Source: a virus. From it: 23,911 nt of DNA. Shown here in pieces: positions 15,702 to 20,802 of this stretch. Each line of letters starts with the position of its first letter. The first letter of the stretch is position 1. The notes beneath the pieces were generated by a model that did no database searches, was not told the origin of the DNA, and saw only the letters and a list, made by a program, of their open reading frames with translations. The stretch is taken from positions 1 through 23,911 of the IMG/VR virus record IMGVR_UViG_3300042539_000116. One strand, written 5' to 3'. The position numbers and the translations under genes are program-made.

Positions 15702-17233
15702 TACGCCCCCATCCAACTGGTTACAGCCCCGCCACTATACCCGCTTGCGGTGCGGATGTGTGACTTTGGCTCACGATACTCTCGGCTGGCGACAGGATAC
15801 GCAAACGTCAGCGCGATGGCGTCTGCTGCGTCCGGTGAGGCCAGACCACGGGCTTTCATGTCCTTTTTGGACTCTAGATAGATCGTACCACGCGAATCGG
15901 GCTTCATCTTAGGCGAAATCAGGTCACTTTTCAAGAACCTGTCGTTGGGCACGCTGGCTGTTTTCAGCCAATCGCGCATATCACCCCACATTTCAGCCCG
16001 TTTGTTGCCGTACATAATGGGGTTTTTGGCCTTGTTGCCAAAGTTAACTCCCCTGACCTTGTACCGCTGCTCTTTAAGCCGGTCCACGACCCCCGCCCCC
16101 AGCCCGCCCTCGTCGATGTTGACCAACGACGGCTTAAATTCCTCAATCGCGTCGATAACGTGCCCGACCACCGTCATGGTGTCGTCGCCCCGGTGCCGGA
16201 TCAGCTTGACGATGTCGCGCCCCTGCCGCACGGCAATGACCGTTGCGTCTGCCCCGAACCGCGCCGGGTCTACGCCGATCACAATTGGTGCCGACTGGTC
16301 CATATGCTTGGCCCGTTTCATCGCCTCATCGACCACGCCAATACTGATGAACTGATCGTCGCCCTCGTTCGGAAACTGACCGTACACCTCGACGTGCGCT
16401 TGTGAAGAGTCCGGCCCGTATTCCGCGATGATCTGCTCGTAAACCGCCTTGTCGGTGCCCTCGACCGTCCTGGCGTCCACTATCTTGGACGCCCAAAACT
16501 CCCGTTTGCTGTTAAACGCCTCGTAGAAGTACCCGGTGTTGCGGCGCGGGTTGGAAAACGCCAGCCAAAAGCGGTTTGGCGTGTTCTCCGTAAAGAATCC
16601 ACTGGTCACCGCCCAGATCGAGTCGTCGATACCACTGGCCTCGTCGAAGATCACCATCACGCCGTCAAAGTTATGCACGCCAGCGTAGGCGTCCGGGTTC
16701 TCGGCCGACCATAGCCGCCCCTCGACGCCCCAGTATCTAGTGCCTTTCTTCAGGTCGCGCTCAACCAGCTCTGTCAGCCACTTGGCCGGCATCAGTCTGG
16801 TAGCGCTTACTTCGAACCAATGGCTGTTGATCGACATCGCCAGCCACTTTGTCAGCTCGGCCCAAGTGATACTGCGGAGCTGGCTTTCTGAGTTGGCCGA
16901 AATAATGGTCGTCGAGCCGATGCGCGTGGACAGCATCCAGTCCGTGATCCAAGACACTAAGGCCGACTTGCCAATACCCCGGCCCGAACTGACCGCCAGA
17001 CGCAGCACGTCGAAGTCCAGCTTGCCGCCGTTCTTCTTGATGTGCTCGGCCATAGTCGCGAGCACCTCGCGCTGCCACTTGCGCGGGCCAGTGAAGTGCT
17101 CCAGCGGCGTGCCCTTGACGCCCCACGGATACGCGAACATCACAAACGCCAGCGGGTTGTCCTTGATCGCCGGGCTCCATAGCCGAGCCATCAGCTCCTG
17201 CTCATCCTGCGCGCTGTAACGTGTGGTCTGCAT
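15701..17233 (-). CDS. terL: Terminase large subunit (510 aa)
   Basis: The packaging ATPase/nuclease. The N-terminal ATPase has a Walker A motif SSGRGIGKSA (82-91), followed by ISANSESQLRS and a Walker B VMVIFDEAS (192-200) with catalytic Glu. A motif III-like SNPRRNTG lies at about 227-234. The C-terminal RNase H-like nuclease shows GVDPARFGAD (320-329, first metal Asp), NIDEGGLGAG (372-381) and SPDAADAIALTFA (466-478). All catalytic regions are present and the length is typical, so it should be active. It overlaps the small subunit by 32 bases and is followed immediately by a basic small gene. It docks on the P22-like portal encoded downstream. Confidence 0.96.
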   Translation of the reverse strand: MQTTRYSAQDEQELMARLWSPAIKDNPLAFVMFAYPWGVKGTPLEHFTGPRKWQREVLATMAEHIKKNGGKLDFDVLRLAVSSGRGIGKSALVSWITDWMLSTRIGSTTIISANSESQLRSITWAELTKWLAMSINSHWFEVSATRLMPAKWLTELVERDLKKGTRYWGVEGRLWSAENPDAYAGVHNFDGVMVIFDEASGIDDSIWAVTSGFFTENTPNRFWLAFSNPRRNTGYFYEAFNSKREFWASKIVDARTVEGTDKAVYEQIIAEYGPDSSQAHVEVYGQFPNEGDDQFISIGVVDEAMKRAKHMDQSAPIVIGVDPARFGADATVIAVRQGRDIVKLIRHRGDDTMTVVGHVIDAIEEFKPSLVNIDEGGLGAGVVDRLKEQRYKVRGVNFGNKAKNPIMYGNKRAEMWGDMRDWLKTASVPNDRFLKSDLISPKMKPDSRGTIYLESKKDMKARGLASPDAADAIALTFAYPVASREYREPKSHIRTASGYSGGAVTSWMGA

Positions 17234-17654
17234 GTTGTAGCACTTGGCTTGGGTTGTTCTCGATTACGTCTACGACGTCCAGTACGCGCCGCTCGGCCTC
17301 TTGTAGCGCCGCTGTGATGCTGATGGACTGGTTCACATCTACTGTAATGGCCTGCTTGGCTACCCAGCCGTGGACGTTCTGGAGGATCGCCAGCGCCGCT
17401 TTGGCGTCGCCCTGCGCTGCGGCGTCGTGCAGCAGGTGGCTCATCTCCAGCTCGCCCTCGGCGCGGCCCTTGAGTTCAGCGTACTCCGCGATCTCGTCAA
17501 ACTGCTTGAGCCTGGCGTACTCCTTGGGCAACATGCCTGCGGCCAACGCCAGGTTGTCGCCCTTAAGGCCGAGCTTGGCAGCCTTGTAGATGCGATGCAG
17601 CCGGTCCTCAGTCGCTTGCAACTGACGCGGCTCATATGGCAGGGTCTCGAACAT
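17202..17654 (-). CDS. terS: Putative terminase small subunit (150 aa)
   Basis: The start at 17652-17654 shares one base with the HNH stop (TAATG); a TTG start two codons earlier is possible but less likely. The protein is helical. An N-terminal part (about 10-65) has AAKLGLKGDNLALAAGMLPKEYARLK, suggesting a helix-turn-helix that would bind DNA, followed by a long charged helix and a short region before the C-terminus. The immediate overlap with the large subunit gene gives the expected order TerS-TerL. Sequence motifs alone do not prove the assignment, because small terminase subunits are poorly conserved. Confidence 0.8.
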   Translation of the reverse strand: MFETLPYEPRQLQATEDRLHRIYKAAKLGLKGDNLALAAGMLPKEYARLKQFDEIAEYAELKGRAEGELEMSHLLHDAAAQGDAKAALAILQNVHGWVAKQAITVDVNQSISITAALQEAERRVLDVVDVIENNPSQVLQHADHTLQRAG

Positions 17655-18136
17655 TACCAAAGCTCCCGCTCAGCGTTTGCGCGCGCTTGGGCAGCGTCTT
17701 CTATTGTGTAGAAGTTCCCTAAAAATTTTCGATTGCCGTTAGCCACGATGTCCGCTCTCCAAGCTTTTTTTAGGCGCCTACCATTACGCAGTGGTCGCAA
17801 GGATACACCTTTTACGCCAGATTGGCTACGCCGCTGCGGGCCCGAGTTGTTGGCGTTTTCAGAGCGCCCTACGTCGCGTAAGTTTTCTATACGGTTGTCG
17901 GTGCGGTTGCGGTTTATATGGTCAATCACACCCGCAGGCCACTGCTTGTACACATACAGCCACGCTAGTCGCTGAGCTGTGTGCGTTCGGCCGTTAAACG
18001 CTATTTGCACATACCCGTCTCGGCTAAGGCCACCAACAACTGAGCCAACGGGCTTAGACCCCCACTTCTTTTTTCGCGTAAACACGCCAGTTGCGGGGTC
18101 GTAGCTAAACGCAGCGCGTAAAAGTTCATGTTCCAT
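17654..18136 (-). CDS. HNH endonuclease with AP2-like DNA-binding domain (160 aa)
   Basis: Residues 10-95 form an HNH_3-type module: FSYDPATGVFTRKKKWGSKP, a TAQRLAWLYVYKQWP block with the first His region, then VIDHINRNRTDNRIENLRDV with the His-Asn core. Residues 103-158 are an AP2-like domain (GVKGVSLRPL, then WRADIVANGNRKFLGNFYTIEDAAQARANAE). This is the classic stand-alone homing-type arrangement. HNH proteins next to terminase genes can also be needed for cleavage of packaged DNA in some phages. The gene is first in the leftward operon, with a promoter so close that the message may start at its ATG. It shares one base with the small terminase. Confidence 0.9.
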   Translation of the reverse strand: MEHELLRAAFSYDPATGVFTRKKKWGSKPVGSVVGGLSRDGYVQIAFNGRTHTAQRLAWLYVYKQWPAGVIDHINRNRTDNRIENLRDVGRSENANNSGPQRRSQSGVKGVSLRPLRNGRRLKKAWRADIVANGNRKFLGNFYTIEDAAQARANAERELW

Positions 18137-18142
18137 GTCGCA

Positions 18143-18171
18143 ATTATAGGGCTTGCGTTTTTAAATTTCAA
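18143..18171 (-). promoter_or_regulatory. Strong sigma70-type promoter for the HNH-terminase operon
   Basis: On the minus strand TTGAAA (18171-18166) and a perfect TATAAT (18148-18143) are 17 bases apart. The expected start of transcription, about 7 bases beyond the -10, falls at 18136-18137, which is the A of the HNH start codon. No Shine-Dalgarno sequence is present in between. Confidence 0.85.
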
Positions 18172-18220
18172 TAAAAAAATTCGCAGTTTTTGTAGCCCCT
18201 CCGCTGCCGTGACCGGCCAG

Positions 18221-18241
18221 CCCCCGGCCCCCTCCCCCCCC
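18221..18241 (-). other. G-rich tract with quadruplex potential
   Basis: Read on the minus strand, runs of 8, 5 and 5 G are separated by A and CC. The 8-G run can supply two of the four G-tracts needed for an intramolecular quadruplex. It lies about 50 bases upstream of the HNH promoter, on the strand that is its coding strand. Confidence 0.5.
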
Positions 18242-18283
18242 TCGGTTTTGGCCGCGCGCCGCCTGGGCGACGGCCTGGGTCAG

Positions 18284-18299
18284 ATTGTCACATTGTCAC
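18284..18299 (+). repeat. Tandem 8-bp direct repeat ATTGTCAC
   Basis: Two exact adjacent copies of ATTGTCAC occupy 18284-18291 and 18292-18299, near the left end of the repeat-rich region and just before the 9-bp repeat cluster. Possibly a protein-binding site. Confidence 0.6.
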
Positions 18300-18350
18300 G
18301 CGGCGCAGGGTCGAGGGCTTCCGTAGCTGCGCGCCGGCGGTCTGGCGGTC

Positions 18351-18395
18351 ATGGGTCATTTGGGTCATGGCCGACTGATGACCCAAATGACCCAT
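18351..18395. repeat. Perfect palindrome, 18-bp arms, built from the 9-bp repeat
   Basis: The left arm ATGGGTCATTTGGGTCAT (18351-18368) and its exact reverse complement (18378-18395) are separated by 9 bases. Each arm consists of two direct copies of the 9-bp repeat. No T run follows on either strand, so it does not look like a terminator; a protein-binding site or extruded cruciform is more likely. Confidence 0.85.
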
Positions 18396-18416
18396 AAGGC
18401 GCAAGCCGGGGAATTT

Positions 18417-18459
18417 ATGGGTCATTCTGGGCTTTTTAGGATGACCCATCGAAAAAGCC
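18417..18459. repeat. Two interleaved inverted repeats
   Basis: ATGGGTCAT (18417-18425) pairs with ATGACCCAT (18441-18449), and GGCTTTTT (18430-18437) pairs with AAAAAGCC (18452-18459). The second arm of the first pair lies in the loop of the other, so only one hairpin can form at a time unless they form a pseudoknot. Confidence 0.65.
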
Positions 18460-18689
18460 TTATGAATCAACAAGTTAGGTGCGTCCGAGGCATTTATGGG
18501 TCATCTTGCCAGAAAGTTGATAGAGGCTGACCCCCCCAGCGCGGCGGCTGGCGGCGCCGGTGCAGTCGAGACCGTACACCAAACTGTATACAATATATAT
18601 TTCCCCTTTTCTTACCTATACACTACATGACAATATGACCCAACAAGCCCCGTTTTCATTGGGACCGCGTATGGGTCACGACACCACTT

Positions 18690-18720
18690 CAACACGACCC
18701 AACACGACACAATCTCGACC
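18690..18720 (+). repeat. Tandem 10-bp repeats CAACACGACM
   Basis: CAACACGACC (18690-18699), CAACACGACA (18700-18709) and a diverged third copy (18710-18720) are directly adjacent. They end 15 bases before the -35 box of the rightward promoter, about one helical turn per unit, so they could bind an activator or initiator. Confidence 0.65.
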
Positions 18721-18735
18721 CTATAAACTACACGC

Positions 18736-18764
18736 TTGCGTATTTCTACGATCTAGCGTATTAT
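18736..18764 (+). promoter_or_regulatory. Rightward sigma70-type promoter for the small-gene cassette
   Basis: TTGCGT (18736-18741) and TATTAT (18759-18764, five of six -10 matches) are 17 bases apart. Transcription would start near 18771, giving a 25-base leader with TGGAG before the ATG at 18796. The weak -35 box and nearby tandem repeats suggest that an activator may help. Confidence 0.7.
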
Positions 18765-18795
18765 TCCCGCTCCTATCAACCACCTGGAGCGCACC

Positions 18796-19053
18796 ATGCC
18801 CACAAAAGCCCCTCTGTTATCCTTCCCGCACGTCAAAGACCGCCACCATCTCTATGACCTACTTTCCGTGCTCCATGTGCGCGGCGCAATCACACGCAGC
18901 CAGCTTGAGGTCATAAGCCTAGCGGCCGCGCCAGCTTTGCCCGCTCCTGTTGAAGTACATCAGCGCACGCCTAAGGGTGTCGTCTATGTACACGCTGGCG
19001 ACTCATCGTTTCGCGTTAACGTGCGCGCCAAGCTGGTTAGGGTTTATCCCTAG
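18796..19053 (+). CDS. Hypothetical protein, first of the plus-strand cassette (85 aa)
   Basis: I do not recognise it. The ATG is preceded by TGGAG at 6 bases. The protein starts MPTKAPLLSFPHVKDRHHLYDLL, then has VRGAITRSQLEVISLAA, which could be one helix-turn of a DNA-binding domain. A Pro/Ala linker and a basic beta-rich end (GVVYVHAGDSSFRVNVRAKLVRVYP) follow. It is basic overall. As the first gene after the candidate control region it may encode a regulator of it, but that is only a suggestion from position. Confidence 0.7.
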   Translation: MPTKAPLLSFPHVKDRHHLYDLLSVLHVRGAITRSQLEVISLAAAPALPAPVEVHQRTPKGVVYVHAGDSSFRVNVRAKLVRVYP

Positions 19054-19082
19054 TTCATAGCTGCAAGGAAATATCTTACACT
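19054..19082 (+). promoter_or_regulatory. Possible weak internal promoter
   Basis: TTCATA (19054-19059) and TACACT (19077-19082) are spaced by 17 bases, each with four of six consensus matches. It lies directly after the first cassette gene and ahead of the next ATG at 19114. Confidence 0.35.
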
Positions 19083-19113
19083 AACGGTTCACCAACCCAC
19101 TAGGAGCGACGAC

Positions 19114-19311
19114 ATGACCCATACAGACTACATGAGCTTTTTTGAGCGCTGGTTGCAATACCAATTCCCTCGCGCTGAGGATGACTGGTCTAACTTCTAC
19201 ATCTTGCGCGAGGTTGCGCGTGTGGTCGCAGACCCCGACGACCTCGCGCACTGGTCTGGCAGGGATTGCTGGTCTATGTATGACCTCGCAAAACAGACCG
19301 CCAAAATCTAA
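19114..19311 (+). CDS. Hypothetical small acidic protein (65 aa)
   Basis: No family is recognised. The product starts MTHTDYMSFFERWLQYQFPRAEDDWSNFYILREVA and is acidic, aromatic-rich (six Tyr/Phe and four Trp-type residues) and probably helical. TAGGAGC lies 10 bases before the ATG. The first nine bases of the gene, ATGACCCAT, are an exact reverse copy of the 9-bp repeat of the upstream control region. Small, acidic and aromatic phage proteins of early regions often act on host proteins, but no target is suggested by the sequence. Confidence 0.72.
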   Translation: MTHTDYMSFFERWLQYQFPRAEDDWSNFYILREVARVVADPDDLAHWSGRDCWSMYDLAKQTAKI

Positions 19312-19326
19312 CCCTCATCAACCCTC

Positions 19327-19345
19327 GCGCGGCCGAGCGCCGCGC
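19327..19345 (+). other. GC-rich hairpin between cassette genes
   Basis: GCGCGGC (19327-19333) pairs with GCCGCGC (19339-19345) around a 5-base loop. TTAATTAAG follows rather than a T run, so it is more likely an mRNA-stabilising or weakly attenuating hairpin than a full terminator. Confidence 0.45.
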
Positions 19346-19370
19346 TTAATTAAGTAAAGGACAGACCATC

Positions 19371-19562
19371 ATGCAACCCCTCATCCAATTGCCCAACGAC
19401 GTGCAAGCCGCCGGCTACAAGCAAACCCGGCCCTTCCACCATGAGCAGGTTTTCCATAGCCCCAGCGCCAACTTCACCGGCACCGAGCGCGAATTCTTGC
19501 AAGCCGGCCACGCTTACGCCTACATCCAACTCGACGCCTACGCCCGCGTTACCGTTCAGTAA
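19371..19562 (+). CDS. Hypothetical protein (63 aa)
   Basis: Not recognised. It starts MQPLIQLPNDVQAAGYKQTRPFHHEQVF and ends AYAYIQLDAYARVTVQ. It is rich in Gln, Ala, His and Tyr, nearly neutral, with no membrane segment. A very good ribosome-binding site, TAAAGGACA, precedes ATCATG. The same leader recurs almost unchanged before the next gene, which suggests the two were copied or are expressed at similar level. Function unknown. Confidence 0.7.
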   Translation: MQPLIQLPNDVQAAGYKQTRPFHHEQVFHSPSANFTGTEREFLQAGHAYAYIQLDAYARVTVQ

Positions 19563-19574
19563 AGGACAAACATC

Positions 19575-19805
19575 ATGAACTTCAATCAATCAGCACTGGC
19601 TCACTGGCCCGAAGATGAGGCACATCTGAGCGCCGCACTGGCGCTTGAAATCTTCGAAGAGCAAGGGCGCGACGATTATCACCAATGGCTCATCCGTGAG
19701 CGCCGCGTAATGGATGACGTGTTTGATGGCGACCAAGCGCTCATCGACCGATTCATGGTCGAATTTAACGCCATGACCGCGCCTACCACTAACCTGTACT
19801 TTTGA
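19575..19805 (+). CDS. Hypothetical acidic protein (76 aa)
   Basis: Not recognised. The product is acidic and helical: MNFNQSALAHWPEDEAHLSAALALEIFEEQ, then WLIRERRVMDDVF and ALIDRFMVEFNAM. It has no cysteine and no membrane segment. The leader TAAAGGACAAAC before ATCATG lies in the 12-base gap after the previous stop. The next gene starts 12 bases after its stop with GAGGAGC as ribosome-binding site, so it is part of a polycistronic message. Confidence 0.72.
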   Translation: MNFNQSALAHWPEDEAHLSAALALEIFEEQGRDDYHQWLIRERRVMDDVFDGDQALIDRFMVEFNAMTAPTTNLYF

Positions 19806-19817
19806 GGAGCCTAAACC

Positions 19818-20078
19818 ATGACCGACAAAACCTACAACGGCTGGACCAACTACGCTACTTGGCGTGTCCATCTTGAAATCTTCGATAGCCTGCCCCTTGA
19901 AGACTTCAGCGACGCAGACGACGTGTACGCGCTCGCTGAAGCATGCCAAGAGCGCGCAGAGTACTACGTCGAGTGCTCGTCCGAGCCCGGCCTCGCACGC
20001 GACTACGCCCTCGCCTTCATGTCCGACGTCAACTGGCGCGAGATCGCGCAACACATGCTTGAGGAGTACGCAGCATGA
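19818..20078 (+). CDS. YNGWTNYATWR-type small phage protein (86 aa, DUF7249-like)
   Basis: The N-terminus MTDKTYNGWTNYATWRVHLEIFD carries the NGWTNYATW block that is conserved in a large family of small phage proteins of unknown function, here taken to be DUF7249. The rest is acidic and helical (DADDVYALAEACQERAEYYVE, then SDVNWREIAQHMLEEYAA). GAGGAGC stands 9 bases before the ATG. Its stop overlaps the next ATG (ATGA at 20075-20078). The family name is from memory; the motif is clear. Confidence 0.8.
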   Translation: MTDKTYNGWTNYATWRVHLEIFDSLPLEDFSDADDVYALAEACQERAEYYVECSSEPGLARDYALAFMSDVNWREIAQHMLEEYAA

Positions 20079-20203
20079 GACAGCACTACACCCCCGAACC
20101 CCAACGCCGGCCCATTTTTCCGCGCGACTTCCTCGCCGCGCTCATCTTCGCCGCGCTCATCAGCGCGCCCTTCGTCCTTTACTTTTGGAACATGACGCCA
20201 TGA
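20075..20203 (+). CDS. Small single-pass membrane protein (42 aa)
   Basis: The frame runs from the ATG at 20075 (overlapping the previous TGA) to TGA at 20201-20203, which overlaps the next ATG. The product has a basic, Pro-rich N-terminus (MRQHYTPEPQRRPIFPR), then a hydrophobic stretch DFLAALIFAALISAPFVLYF of about 18-20 residues, and ends WNMTP. This topology suggests a single inner-membrane helix with the basic end inside. No signal cleavage site is obvious. Double ATGA overlaps and a GAGG site upstream support that it is translated. A role in host takeover or lysis is possible but unproven. Confidence 0.72.
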   Translation: MRQHYTPEPQRRPIFPRDFLAALIFAALISAPFVLYFWNMTP

Positions 20204-20523
20204 TTACCATCACCCACGAAAAAGCCACGTTTACAGTCAAACCCGAAAACGCCGAACCGACGCGCGAACTACTGGCGCTGATTGACAAGTCCAAAGGGCG
20301 CAAGGGCGCCAAGTTGACCCGGCCCAAGGGCCATGTTAAGCACGATAGCAGTAAACGCCATTTCCCGGCGTTTGCGCCCGGCATGACGACGTCGGACTAT
20401 GTCGCACGCTACGCGGCCTTGAACGGCCATTTAAGCCTTGCCAAGGTGGATTACGAGCACGCCGACAGGCCAGCGGCCATGTATGACCCGACGCAGCCGG
20501 AAGTTGAGGAGTTGCCATGCTGA
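20200..20523 (+). CDS. Hypothetical basic protein (107 aa)
   Basis: The ATG at 20200 overlaps the previous stop by ATGA and gives MITITHEKATFTVKPENAEPTRELLALID, a short beta hairpin followed by a helix. A basic middle follows (KSKGRKGAKLTRPKGHVKHDSSKRHFP) and then TTSDYVARYAALNGHLSLAKVDYEH. The basic central patch could bind nucleic acid. Longer in-frame starts lie inside the two previous genes and are rejected. The stop is overlapped by the next ATG by 7 bases. No family is recognised. Confidence 0.72.
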   Translation: MITITHEKATFTVKPENAEPTRELLALIDKSKGRKGAKLTRPKGHVKHDSSKRHFPAFAPGMTTSDYVARYAALNGHLSLAKVDYEHADRPAAMYDPTQPEVEELPC

Positions 20524-20735
20524 CCACAATACGCTACCTATACAAGCACGGCAACATAGAAATTGATTGCGAACTGGAATTTGACCCGGCGCAAGCCGGT
20601 AATGAGACGGACCCAGCATGGCCGGCGCAAGCCTTTTTGATAAGCGCCACGGTCGATGGGGCCGACGTTTTCCCCCTGCTGCGCGATACCATAATTGCCG
20701 ACATAGAGGAGGCGGCGGCATGGTCGCAGGACTAG
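20517..20735 (+). CDS. Hypothetical acidic protein (72 aa)
   Basis: Not recognised. The ATG lies inside the end of the previous gene, with GAGGAG 5-8 bases before it. The product MLTTIRYLYKHGNIEIDCELEFDPAQAG, then FLISATVDGADVFPLL and DTIIADIEEAAAWSQD, looks like a small beta-alpha fold and is strongly acidic. Similar short acidic proteins of beta-hairpin type are found in phage early regions. Its C-terminus overlaps the ATG of a 20-codon membrane peptide. Confidence 0.72.
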   Translation: MLTTIRYLYKHGNIEIDCELEFDPAQAGNETDPAWPAQAFLISATVDGADVFPLLRDTIIADIEEAAAWSQD

Positions 20736-20782
20736 TTGCGGTTATACTGGTCGCACTGCTAGTGGTCTTCCTCGATCTCTAG
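20720..20782 (+). CDS. Very small hydrophobic membrane peptide (20 aa)
   Basis: A 21-codon frame, ATG at 20720 to TAG at 20780-20782, encodes MVAGLVAVILVALLVVFLDL, almost entirely hydrophobic and just long enough to cross a membrane once. A near-perfect ribosome-binding site (GAGGAGG) lies 7 bases upstream, inside the previous gene. It is the last gene before the terminator at 20803-20836. The strong site and position argue that it is translated, but such short frames can arise by chance; resemblance to small toxic or membrane-targeting peptides is only structural. Confidence 0.55.
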   Translation: MVAGLVAVILVALLVVFLDL

Positions 20783-20802
20783 GCAGTTGCCACTCCTGTC
20801 TT

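Larger units (their letters stand above)
18351..18679. repeat. Cluster of 9-bp repeat NTGGGTCAT in both orientations
   Basis: Copies begin at 18351, 18360, 18417, 18496 and 18671 (forward; the last ends in C instead of T) and at 18378, 18387, 18441 and 18635 (reverse complement). A degenerate copy (CTGGGTCAG) stands at 18275. Two forward copies at 18413-18425 and 18492-18504 share 13 bases. The clustering in 330 bases is far above chance and looks like iterons or multiple operator sites. Confidence 0.85.
18137..18795. other. Repeat-rich divergent intergenic region, candidate origin/control region
   Basis: No convincing gene lies in these 660 bases. The region holds the leftward promoter (18143-18171), a G-rich tract on the minus strand (18221-18241), tandem 8-mers (18284-18299), and many copies of a 9-bp repeat NTGGGTCAT between 18351 and 18679. 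It also holds an AT-rich stretch with the palindrome TGTATACA at 18585-18592, a three-copy 10-bp tandem repeat (18690-18720) and the rightward promoter (18736-18764). Such a combination is typical of phage or plasmid origins with iterons and of regulated divergent promoters. Confidence 0.75.

Noticed and set aside
18351-18395. Palindrome as an intrinsic terminator
   Set aside because: The arms are perfect, but neither strand has a T run after the stem, and the arms consist of a repeat found outside the hairpin as well.
18288-18473. Minus-strand frame of 61 codons in the intergenic region, with repeated Met-Gly-His/Met-Thr-His pattern
   Set aside because: It needs a TTG start without a ribosome-binding site, and its repetitive product is simply the translation of the 9-bp DNA repeats.
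18351-18679. CRISPR array
   Set aside because: The repeat unit is only 9 bp, occurs in both orientations and at irregular spacing, so it lacks repeat-spacer organisation.
18560-18916. Plus-strand frame of 118 codons across the AT-rich tract and the promoter
   Set aside because: It overlaps the better supported gene at 18796-19053 in another frame, spans the promoter and has no ribosome-binding site; composition is not protein-like.
19864-20199. N-terminal extension of the 107-aa cassette protein
   Set aside because: It runs out of frame through the YNGWTNYATWR gene and the 42-aa gene; the ATG at 20200 overlaps the preceding stop, as in the rest of the cassette, and gives a sensible protein.
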